Source: Euborellia annulipes (taxonomy: Eukaryota; Arthropoda; Insecta; Dermaptera; Anisolabididae). From it: DNA of 64,000 nucleotides. The DNA lies in assembly GCA_023213315.1 (NCBI GenBank), contig JAKCPI010015660.1, positions 1 to 64,000 on the forward strand, given 5' to 3'. Positions 37,887-48,389 of this stretch are shown one piece after another (the first letter of the stretch is position 1; each line of letters starts with the position of its first letter). Made by a program: the position numbers and the translations under genes. The notes under the pieces are model-generated. The model worked only from the letters and a program-made list of their open reading frames with translations, ran no database searches and was not told the origin of the DNA.

Positions 37887-40737
37887 TAACCAAGTATTTA
37901 TTAATTTAAATAAGCGAAAAATGTAGGTACCGCCGGGATTTGCACCACGGATCTTGTCGATTTACGCTCAACACGCCCTACTGTTGGACCACAGTACGCA
38001 CTCGCTTATTTAAATTATGATAGATCGCTGATTTCAGTCTACTAGAGAAACGCCGCTCTAATCAAGCGTTCAGATTTCTCCGCTGCTGAGGCGCGATCTA
38101 GATGGACGTTTTGAGAAATTAACTCAATTATGCAATTAATAAATAAAGAATTATATATATCATGTGTTGGTCCATGAGGTAATTATGAAAAACATATAAC
38201 CAAGTATTTATTAATTTAAATAAGCGAAAAATGTAGGTACCGCCGGGATTTGCACCACGGATCTTGTCGATTTACGCTCAACACGCCCTACTGTTGGACC
38301 ACAGTACGCACTCGCTTATTTAAATTATGATAGATCGCTGATTTCAGTCTACTAGAGAAACGCCGCTCTAATCAAGCGTTCAGATTTCTCCGCTGCTGAG
38401 GCGCGATCTAGATGGACGTTTTGAGAAATTAACTCAATTATGCAATTAATAAATAAAGAATTATATATATCATGTGTTGGTCCATGAGGTAATTATGAAA
38501 AACATATAACCAAGTATTTATTAATTTAAATAAGCGAAAAATGTAGGTACCGCCGGGATTTGCACCACGGATCTTGTCGATTTACGCTCAACACGCCCTA
38601 CTGTTGGACCACAGTACGCACTCGCTTATTTAAATTATGATAGATCGCTGATTTCAGTCTACTAGAGAAACGCCGCTCTAATCAAGCGTTCAGATTTCTC
38701 CGCTGCTGAGGCGCGATCTAGATGGACGTTTTGAGAAATTAACTCAATTATGCAATTAATAAATAAAGAATTATATATATCATGTGTTGGTCCATGAGGT
38801 AATTATGAAAAACATATAACCAAGTATTTATTAATTTAAATAAGCGAAAAATGTAGGTACCGCCGGGATTTGCACCACGGATCTTGTCGATTTACGCTCA
38901 ACACGCCCTACTGTTGGACCACAGTACGCACTCGCTTATTTAAATTATGATAGATCGCTGATTTCAGTCTACTAGAGAAACGCCGCTCTAATCAAGCGTT
39001 CAGATTTCTCCGCTGCTGAGGCGCGATCTAGATGGACGTTTTGAGAAATTAACTCAATTATGCAATTAATAAATAAAGAACGCAAATCCCGGCGGTACCT
39101 ACATTTTTCGCTTATTTAAATTAATAAATACTTGGTTATATGTTTTTCATAATTACCTCATGGACCAACACATGATATATATAATTCTTTATTTATTAAT
39201 TGCATAATTGAGTTAATTTCTCAAAACGTCCATCTAGATCGCGCCTCAGCAGCGGAGAAATCTGAACGCTTGATTAGAGCGGCGTTTCTCTAGTAGACTG
39301 AAATCAGCGATCTATCATAATTTAAATAAGCGAGTGCGTACTGTGGTCCAACAGTAGGGCGTGTTGAGCGTAAATCGACAAGATCCGTGGTGCAAATCCC
39401 GGCGGTACCTACATTTTTCGCTTATTTAAATTAATAAATACTTGGTTATATGTTTTTCATAATTACCTCATGGACCAACACATGATATATATAATTCTTT
39501 ATTTATTAATTGCATAATTGAGTTAATTTCTCAAAACGTCCATCTAGATCGCGCCTCAGCAGCGGAGAAATCTGAACGCTTGATTAGAGCGGCGTTTCTC
39601 TAGTAGACTGAAATCAGCGATCTATCATAATTTAAATAAGCGAGTGCGTACTGTGGTCCAACAGTAGGGCGTGTTGAGCGTAAATCGACAAGATCCGTGG
39701 TGCAAATCCCGGCGGTACCTACATTTTTCGCTTATTTAAATTAATAAATACTTGGTTATATGTTTTTCATAATTACCTCATGGACCAACACATGATATAT
39801 ATAATTCTTTATTTATTAATTGCATAATTGAGTTAATTTCTCAAAACGTCCATCTAGATCGCGCCTCAGCAGCGGAGAAATCTGAACGCTTGATTAGAGC
39901 GGCGTTTCTCTAGTAGACTGAAATCAGCGATCTATCATAATTTAAATAAGCGAGTGCGTACTGTGGTCCAACAGTAGGGCGTGTTGAGCGTAAATCGACA
40001 AGATCCGTGGTGCAAATCCCGGCGGTACCTACATTTTTCGCTTATTTAAATTAATAAATACTTGGTTATATGTTTTTCATAATTACCTCATGGACCAACA
40101 CATGATATATATAATTCTTTATTTATTAATTGCATAATTGAGTTAATTTCTCAAAACGTCCATCTAGATCGCGCCTCAGCAGCGGAGAAATCTGAACGCT
40201 TGATTAGAGCGGCGTTTCTCTAGTAGACTGAAATCAGCGATCTATCATAATTTAAATAAGCGAGTGCGTACTGTGGTCCAACAGTAGGGCGTGTTGAGCG
40301 TAAATCGACAAGATCCGTGGTGCAAATCCCGGTGGTACCTACATTTTTCGCTTATTTAAATTAATAAATACTTGGTTATATGTTTTTCATAATTACCTCA
40401 TGGACCAACACATGATATATATAATTCTTTATTTATTAATTGCATAATTGAGTTAATTTCTCAAAACGTCCATCTAGATCGCGCCTCAGCAGCGGAGAAA
40501 TCTGAACGCTTGATTAGAGCGGCGTTTCTCTAGTAGACTGAAATCAGCGATCTATCATAATTTAAATAAGCGAGTGCGTACTGTGGTCCAACAGTAGGGC
40601 GTGTTGAGCGTAAATCGACAAGATCCGTGGTGCAAATCCCGGCGGTACCTACATTTTTCGCTTATTTAAATTAATAAATACTTGGTTATATGTTTTTCAT
40701 AATTACCTCATGGACCAACACATGATATATATAATTC
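37887..40737. repeat. Head-to-head array of 310-bp units carrying tRNA-like modules
   Basis: The unit repeats every 310 bp. Forward copies begin at 37891, 38201, 38511 and 38821 (the CAAGTATTTA landmark); the last is cut at about 39080, where the orientation reverses. The reversed series then repeats at 310-bp steps to 40737. The copies look identical by eye apart from single bases such as a T near 40333. Each full unit includes a 73-nt tRNA-like module: minus strand at 37926-37998, 38236-38308, 38546-38618 and 38856-38928; plus strand at 39337-39409, 39647-39719, 39957-40029, 40267-40339 and 40577-40649. No protein-coding frame is present. The block is flanked by TATATTAATAATA at 37874-37886 and 40738-40750. 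Confidence 0.95.
39337..39409 (+). other. tRNA-like module of the array (representative of nine copies)
   Basis: Box A is TGGTCCAACAGT (one mismatch to TRGYNNARYNGG) and box B is GGTGCAAATCC (one mismatch to GGTTCRANNCC). The boxes start 45 nt apart, as in a real tRNA. The acceptor arms CGTACTG and CGGTACC pair at six of seven positions. The D stem GTCC/GGGC pairs fully with one wobble. An anticodon-type stem GTTGA/TCGAC closes a 7-nt loop, GCGTAAA, with GTA in the anticodon position but C in place of the usual U33. The T stem is imperfect (three of five pairs). It is more likely a SINE-type promoter head than a working tRNA. Confidence 0.6.
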
Positions 40738-40813
40738 TATATTAATAATAATAACGGTTATCGTAAAAAGACTTATATGGCCTAAGTTGCCAAGAAGACT
40801 GTGTGTATGTGTG

Positions 40814-41070
40814 CATGGGCGTACCCAGGATCAAATCTAGGGGCATGGTGTGGTCGTCCAGATTGGGACATAGCTATTTTTTATATAGAGGGAAAAGCCT
40901 TCGAATTAAAGGCCTAAAAACCGAGTTCTAACAAAAAAAATCATTCCCCGTCGCCATCTACCAATTTTGTTTCGTTTCATCACTTTATAAACATTTAATT
41001 TTTTTTTTTTTTTGCTTCTAGGAGAGGGGGGGGGCAGCTGCCCTCCTGCCCCCCGCTGGGTACTCCCATG
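40814..41070. mobile_element. hAT-like MITE with G-tract
   Basis: Ends CATGGGCGTACCCAGG and, inward from the right, CATGGGAGTACCCAGC. The exact 8-bp duplication TATGTGTG lies at 40806-40813 and 41071-41078, though this sits in a TG-rich tract. A run of nine G and a C-rich right flank are present. Confidence 0.82.
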
Positions 41071-41516
41071 TATGTGTGTGTGAATGTGAGTGTGAATGGG
41101 AAAAAAGTGTGAGTTATAAAAAAAAAAAAAAAAGTTTTGAAATATTTTTAAATAAAATAAAACTAAATGATTTATCCCTCGAACTTTTTTAAATATGCAA
41201 AAAATATCTAATGTACTCGTAGGTACTATATAATTTGAATTTAAAAATATAGGGAAAGAGAAAGTAAAAACTAAAGTTAAAATGGATGGCGCTCAGATTT
41301 GGTTAAATTTATTTCTAAAAGATGTCACTAATCTCTTTTTACTTTCTCTTACCTATATGTATATGTTAATATATATATATATATAGAGAGAAAGTATTGG
41401 ATTCATGTCAAAAATTCGATGTCGAGATTTTGATGGATCTTCACGTTTTGAGGTCCCCTGAATCCAAAAAAATGGTTTTCGCGAATTGGTCTGTCTGTGT
41501 GTCTGTCTGTCTGTGT

Positions 41517-41672
41517 CAGGGGCAGATTAATGCAATTTTGATTGGTAACAAATTCAATTGAAATTAAAGAGCGGAAATCATAATTTCTTTAGATTACTAG
41601 TTTTTATAACTTTTTGAATTTCTTCTCGGGGGGGGGGCGATCGCCCCACCGCCTCCCTTTAATCCGCCCCTG
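41517..41672. mobile_element. Short hAT-like MITE with G-tract
   Basis: Ends CAGGGGCAGATTAA and, inward from the right, CAGGGGCGGATTAA. Flanks GTCTGTGT and GTATGTGT are an 8-bp duplication with one mismatch, inside a TG/TC-rich stretch. Confidence 0.75.
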
Positions 41673-42356
41673 GTATGTGTGTGTGTGTGTGTCTGTCTGT
41701 GTCTGTTCAATTTTAAGCATGAAGGAATTGAGATAGGAGGTTGAAATTTTATATTTAAGTTAGGCACCCGCCTGAAATGTGTATTTTATCACCAATGATG
41801 GGTCACTTTGGGGAGGTGTTTTGAAAACTAACATTTTTTTTTTTTAAATAAACGACCTATTAAAAATTAAAATTGTTTAAATTGTCTAGTCTAAAAAGAG
41901 GACATTAAGCAGCTGGGAAATGATACATCGTATCAACGCGAACTCGAGTTCGCCCCCACTCCTAAATCTTCCTTCTTTTGAGTAAAAAAAAAAAAAAAAA
42001 AAAAAAAAATTACGCTTTTCATTTAGACCGTAGATATAAATGAACTTGAACCTATTCACCTCTCAAGGCGGCATGTTCTTTTAAAAAATATTGCGATCCA
42101 TATAATTTTTAAAACGTAAATAATGAAATGAGATAAGATTTCTTAAATATCAAGGATCATATTCTATTACTTTGACAAGGAGACTATTAGCCTAAGTTAT
42201 AGTTGATCTATAAAGTCCCCCTCAATATTTATTCATACCCTCCCTTAAAAAGAATTGGATTTTTCCTTAGAGCATATTTTGTTATTTTAGCCCCTTTTAC
42301 ATAAGCCTCTCGCCGCGAAAGAACTTTTGGTTGCTGCCTCATCAGGCGCTCATCAT

Positions 42357-45007
42357 CTACCATGGGGAACATAAACATTTGCACCCTAACAGGTTTGCAA
42401 GACGCCTACTAGTTAGGCAGCCCAATCGACTCACCACTACATATGCAGTGTCTGTGTGAATTTACCTGAGCTAGGGTTCTGAGGGTCTTTTATGATAGAC
42501 CATAAACCAACCCTTTTGAACAATCTATATAGCGATATAGCGTAGCCTTTTCATATCAAATGAATTTGATCTCAAATTAATAGAATTTCAACATTTTAAT
42601 TAATCTTATCTTCTTATTTGGAAAAAATTAACTTATTTCACAATTTGAACGAAACTTGTGTCCCAATTTTTAGTAAAATTTTTCCGATATCTATAGACCT
42701 TTATACCAGATAATAATATCTCGGGGCGTTAAAATATTCTTATTTATATTCTTAAAAAAAAAAAAAAACTGTTATTTCGGATTTTTGTAACGAGAGGTCT
42801 TACCCTGGTCGTACACGAGGACATTTTTTAAGCAATTTCTGGCGACATTTCTGGCTCCATAAAAATGTCTTCGTGTATGACAGCAAAAATGGAATTGGAA
42901 TTGGAATTGGCTTGAAAAAAAATGTTTGTTCTATTTTTCGGGCCAAATCGGCGCAATCAGAATGCGCACAAACGCAAACGCGTCGAAAATGGCCGTTTGA
43001 AGACATTTCTCGGTCAAGAAAAATGTCTCCGTGTATGACGAAAAGTTGTCTGATCGCGCCAGAAAAAATAGCCCGTGTTCTATTTTCTTGGGCCAATTCG
43101 ACGCAAAGAGGGTGCGCAGTAAATCGACCATATCTGGCAACACCGCTTTTTGGAAATTTGTTGTTATCATAACCTAGAATTTTTCACTTTTTGACAGCAG
43201 GTGACAGATCTTTAAAATAATTATATTGTCAAATTATCACAAAAATATAAAATATATAGACACACCTCATTTGGAAAATAAAATTAAGGTAAGAATTAAT
43301 TATTTAATTAAATTATTAATAAATAACATTATTATTTATTTAAATTTTCACTTGGAATATAATAATTAATAAAAATATATTTTTTTGCAGTTCTTTTTTG
43401 GAAATTATAGTTTATAATAAAAAAAGAGCAATATCTAGATTATATATTTATATTATTATATAAGGTAAATGAATACTTTGTTTTAAATAACTATTATTTA
43501 TTTAAATTTATATTTGGAATATAATCTTTGATAATAACTAAAATATTTATTTTAGATGAATTTGAACAAACAATTATGATTTAAATTTAAATTGTGGAAA
43601 TGTTTTTTATGATGAACTGAGATGTTGATAGTTAATAAAATAAAACACGGTAGTTTTTTGGTTGCAGGTTTATTTTCGACTGAACATTCAGTTCAGATGG
43701 TTATAAACCATAATCATCAGGCTTGGAAATCACAATCAAGTTATATTTTGTATAATATTAATATATGAATGCATTCATTTCTTTATATTTTAGTTTTATG
43801 ATTAACAAAATTTTAAATAAATAAAATTTTCATTGTGCATATAATATTTATTATTTATCTAAAGAAACCAAAAATCCTTTGTATAGATATTAAAAAACAA
43901 TTCTTAGCTTATTTTTTTTCCAAAAGAGGTATGTCTATATATTATTTTTATTAATAAATATATATTTCTATATATATTAAGGGCCTCTTAGAGTTTTAAC
44001 CTAAAAAAGTTTTTGATTCAGCTGTCAGTTTAAATTTTCAAACTGCGCACGTTTCTGCGCAGAATTGGCCCCAAAAATACAAATGTCCTCGTGTATGACA
44101 GGTTTTTTTTCAAGCTAGAAATTCAGGCCATTTTTTCAAGCCATTTTTATGGAGCAAGAAATGTCGCCAGAAATTGCTTAAAAAATGTCCTCGTGTACGA
44201 CGGGCTTTACAACATAGAATGTGGCATGTTCAGACAATAGATAAAATTTAAATAAAATAAGAGAAAGTAAAAATTTGCGAATTCTTCTTTCTATCTCGCA
44301 ATGCAAGAAGCCAGATCGATGAAATTTAATAAATAATTCTTGCCCTAAAATTGGAGATCTGTTTCAAATTTTGTAGTAAATACTTCAACCGGAAGTAGGC
44401 CTACTTTACCTAAGATTATAGAAGTATTTTAAAAATGTAATATTTTTAGTAAAAAAAGTGAGAAAGAAATGCACTTCTCTTTTGAGTTGCAAAGTCGCGA
44501 AAATATATTTCAATTCTTTGCTATCAATTCTGGCCTATTAATTTGTTGCCCGGCTATTTAAATGTATGGTATATGTTTATAAAACTTTCAAACCCTTCTT
44601 ACCAAGAATGGAATTAGGCCACTTTCAAAATTAATAACCAGATTAAAATATTTTTAAAAGGTAATTTTTATAATCTTAGGTAAAGTACTAACTACTTCCG
44701 GTTGAAGTATTGTAATTACTCCAAAATTTGAAACAGATATACAATTTTAGGGTAAGAATTATTTACTAAATTTCACCGATCTGGCTACTTGCATTGCGAG
44801 ATAGAGAGAGGAATTCGTAAATTTTTATTTAAAATGTATCTATTTTCCAAAGGGATGGTTTATGGCTTCTTCATAAAATACCCTCAGAACCCTAGCTCAG
44901 GTAAATTCACACAGACACTGCATATGTAGTGGTGAGTCGATTGGGCTGCCTAACTAGTAGGCGTCTTGCAAACCTGTTAGGGTGCAAATGTTTATGTTCC
45001 CCATGGT
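42357..45007. repeat. Nested foldback element, about 2.65 kb
   Basis: The outer arms at about 42357-42522 and 44849-45007 are reverse complements (for example CCATGGGGAACATAAACATT on the left). A second pair lies at about 42807-42870 and 44145-44213 (GTACACGAGGACATTTTTTA). A third lies at about 44277-44420 and 44690-44830. Between 42880 and 43140 are short internal repeats (AATTGG tandem units) whose reading frames on both strands look like repeat artefacts. A single hammerhead-like motif lies on the minus strand at 43720-43671. No transposase is seen. Confidence 0.7.
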
Positions 45008-45312
45008 ACATGCTAGGAATCTATTGAAAATTGCCAAGTTCAAAAGTGAGTTTAACATCTATGAATATTTCTTCATGTATCGGTACATCCAGTTGCTGCA
45101 TTTATTCACCCTTTACTCCATGCTATTTCCAAAAAAAGAAAAAAAATATAAAAAAACGGCAATCATACAAGTTGAAGAAAATTGTATCAAGTTTAAAAAT
45201 TATTTTTTAATTTTGGTTAAAAAATTTTTAAAATTAAATATTTTAATAATACACATGGTTATCTGTTTTAAGATATTTATTAATTATTAATTGACATGTA
45301 TTAAAACACGTA

Positions 45313-45817
45313 CAGTGGAACCTCACTTAACGAGTTTAATTCGTTCCAGAATCAAACTTGTAAAGCGAAACACTCGTAATCTGAAACAATTTTTCTCATA
45401 TAAATTAATGTAAAATACATCAATGGGTTCCATGTCGAAAAAATACACTCATAAGGCTGTTTTCTTGAGGGTTTTTTGCAAGGTTTTAATAAACTTTTCA
45501 CAAAAATGTTACAAATCTATTCCCTGATAATTAATTCAATTAATTTTTTTTTATGTAGGTTTAACAATATGACACAAGTTTGAGAAAATGGGGGATCACA
45601 AGGGACACTAAGATGCTACATTTAAAATTTTTTTTTTTTGTAAATTGTAATAACAAAATTTAAAAGTGCGCAAATCTTATTAAATATAAAAGCCAAATTA
45701 TAAACTAATTGGACAGACTTTTTTTTGTACTCGAAAAGTCGCTCGTTAAGCGAGTCATTTTTTTTTACAATTTATTTTGCTCGTTATGAGAGGTGCTCGT
45801 TAAGCGAGATTCTACTG
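45313..45817. mobile_element. pogo/Tigger-type MITE
   Basis: TA at 45311-45312 and 45818-45819 flanks inverted ends CAGTGGAACCTCACTTAACG and, inward from the right, CAGTAGAATCTCGCTTAACG. This end sequence is typical of pogo/Tigger elements. It is 505 bp with no transposase frame. Confidence 0.85.
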
Positions 45818-45951
45818 TATTTCGACACACATTTGTCATTTTGATAAATCACTTCTGAATTAGATAACCGAGGGTATTATTTGTATATTTAATTTACAAA
45901 ATATTTAAAAGAGAGCCAACGATCCACAGTTTAAAAAAAAACCATGAATTA

Positions 45952-46450
45952 TCTTTATATATATAATTCTTCTGTACGTGTGTATGTGACTGAACTCCTC
46001 CTAAACGACTGAACCAATTATGATAAAATTTTCTGTGTATGTTTGTGAGAGTCCCGGACAGGTTTTGTTTCACAAATAACAATAAGTTAATGAGCAATTA
46101 ACCGTTAAAATAAGAAAAAAATAAAAATTAGGAGAAATAGTTGCCATGGCAACAAAATATAAATATTTACCCATGTTTACGATTTTTTTTTATTTATTTA
46201 CATTTTGAATTCTAAAATATCGGCGTAAATTTTTTGTCTGTGTATCGGGAGAGTCCCGGAAAGGATATGATTCACAAAAAATCTTAAGTTCATGAATAAC
46301 TTAATTAACCGTTAAAATAATCTCTATATATAAAAATGAAAAGGGAAAATGTATGTACCGGTATGTATATAAGTAGGCGAGCAAGGGGGTCCAGGGGCGC
46401 AGCCCCCGGCTAGACGGAGAGCCCCGCCGAAGGCGGGGCTTTGCGTCTAG
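45952..46450 (+). mobile_element. Non-autonomous Helitron
   Basis: It begins TCTTTATATATATAATTC after an A and ends in a perfect hairpin (AGCCCCGCC GAA GGCGGGGCT) followed by TTGCGTCTAG, with T next. These TC...CTAG ends between A and T are the Helitron rule. The 3' part shares long identity with 52525-52901. Confidence 0.85.
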
Positions 46451-46864
46451 TTTAATATATAATAATAAAAATTCATTTAATCAAATACAAATAGGAACTG
46501 AACTGACAGAAATTGAGAAATTACTACAGATATTAATTGTTTAATAAGATTTAAACTTTCAGACTTAGGTTCTCGTTGAAACATTTTACAAATTAAACAT
46601 TAGGTTATTTGTTTCAAAGGTCGAATGTAGAACATTTTATAATATAATCACTTCTGATGATGACAAGTAATTGCAGTATCAAGTTTTAATTTTATAATTA
46701 ATAAAAACCTTTGAAACAAATAACCTAGTGTTTAATTTGTATATTTAATTTTAATTATTTAAACTTTAATATTGAGAGGTAAATAAAAAGTATGAGTTGC
46801 TCTCTTTTGGTGGAATCCGAAGAGGAAAGATAAAGATGATTTTGTTATCCATGGTCGGTATTCA

Positions 46865-47100
46865 GTATTACCGTGGCGTGTCGACGCAGACACGGGTTCC
46901 GACGCCGACGCTGTTGACTTGTGCCTCTGCTTCGGCGTCACTCTGATTATGGATCGAATCCTCTCCGCGCTTGCGTCGCTCAGCTCCCCAGCGACCCTTA
47001 AGGATCGATCGGCGTTCCCAGCGCCTTCCGGCCAGATAAGAGGACAACCCGTTAAAGCCCAACAACCTCTCGTCATCTAGCTCGTCTAAAATATCTCTCT
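46865..47100. promoter_or_regulatory. GC- and CpG-rich island, candidate promoter or first exon
   Basis: This is the only non-repeat patch of the window that is clearly GC-rich and dense in CpG (for example GACGCCGACGCTG and TCCTCTCCGCGCTTGCGTCG). It lies upstream of Rab3 on the same side as the missing 5' exon. Frames on both strands are open for 65-105 codons, but I recognise no protein, and openness follows from GC content. Role as Rab3 promoter or 5' UTR is an inference. Confidence 0.4.
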
Positions 47101-47214
47101 CGTTATATTTCGCAAATGTCTATACGTTAAATCATTTTAACAATCATCAACTGACAATTGACAAATTGTGGAAATTTTTTATTTAGTGTGACTTTTAGTA
47201 ACTAACAAAATTTT

Positions 47215-48385
47215 TTAGGCAGGGTCCTCAGAGAGAGAGAGAGAGAGAGTGGGAGAGAGAGCATCAATCTCATCTGTGACTTTCAGACTTCATCAGCCTA
47301 AAGGTAAAAATTTCACAAATTTTTAATTAAATAAAAATAGACTTTTTTTAAATATAAAAAAAAATACAAAAAATTATTATAATATATAAAAATAAAATAA
47401 ATCAAAAAAAATAAAAAAAAAAAAAAATCTAGGTCAAATTTTCTATATGCTTTTATATAATACGGACACAGTTTATTATTTTTTTTTTTTATTTCTTATT
47501 ATTTATGAAATAACAAGATAAGCATTTTATAGAAATTTATTTAAAAACCGAACGGAAGGAAATAGTGTTATCTCTAGTGAATGGAAAGGCCCGAGAGCCA
47601 CCGACTAGTCGCATTGCGCGTGGCCACAATGGCAGGTAGTAAAAGTTAATTTAAAACTTTAATTTTCTTATTTCACCTCCGGAAAACCTTTCATATAATA
47701 TTTTATTAATATTTGAATTAGAATTAATTCTAAACAGTGAATTCTTTACACATTTATTGTTCCATTTTCAATTTTGTTTCTATAAAATAATTAACATTCT
47801 CATTAATACCGTCATCGAAACTCTTATCAAAATTTTTATTTCCTTTACATTTTTTTTTAACTTATAATTATTTCTTGAATTTATTATAATACACTTCCTT
47901 TCATTATTTATAATTTTTTTTTTATATAATTTTATTTATTTATTTATTTTTTAAAAAGCATTTTTATAGGTATTTTATATTTTTTTTAAATTCATTATTG
48001 TTACAGATGATTTTTTTCTAAGCAAGACTCGAATTCGCATGCTCAGCATTTGCGAGTTTCCAGCTTTATCTATACCCCAGGTTAATTTATTTTTATTATT
48101 ATTTAAAAATTTTTTTTTTTTATTATTATTTATTTATTTTATTGTTGAGGTGATATTTTCCTTTATTGTATAAATCAGAAGGAAAAAACCAATTTCCCAA
48201 CTTCCTATCATTTTACATTATAAATGAATATATCCGAAACAAAAGAGATACAGTGACAGCTTGAGTACTTTTTGTAGTCTATTGTCAGTGTTAGTGTTCT
48301 TGTGTTTATCTCAAGTGGATTCAAGGGGAATTTTCTGTCTGACCTACTTATTTATTCACGAGACAATAAATAAATACCTCGGGTA
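47215..48385 (+). other. Candidate 5' non-coding exon region of Rab3
   Basis: Three less AT-rich segments are bounded by possible splice sites. They are about 47219-47302 (TTTTTTAG before, GTAAAA after, with a GA microsatellite inside), about 47531-47636 (TTTTATAG before, GTAGTA after), and about 48246-48381 (ends CTCGGG, then TAAGTGGG). Since the Rab3 ATG lies directly on an acceptor, such exons must exist somewhere upstream; these are candidates only. Confidence 0.3.
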
Positions 48386-48389
48386 AGTG

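Noticed and set aside
37887..40737. Regular repeats as a CRISPR array
   Set aside because: The repeats are 310-bp contiguous units without unique spacers, in a eukaryotic genome, and the array changes direction.
42800..43172. Overlapping open frames on both strands near 43 kb
   Set aside because: They read through short internal repeats of a foldback element and its inverted copies; the products are simple-sequence artefacts.
46415..46450. GC hairpin followed by T-rich sequence as a bacterial terminator
   Set aside because: The setting is eukaryotic and the hairpin plus CTAG is the known 3' end structure of Helitrons; the same end recurs at 52901.
46759..47076. 105-codon open frame on the minus strand in the CpG island
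   Set aside because: Several overlapping frames are open because of GC content. No recognisable domain, splice structure or codon pattern supports a protein.
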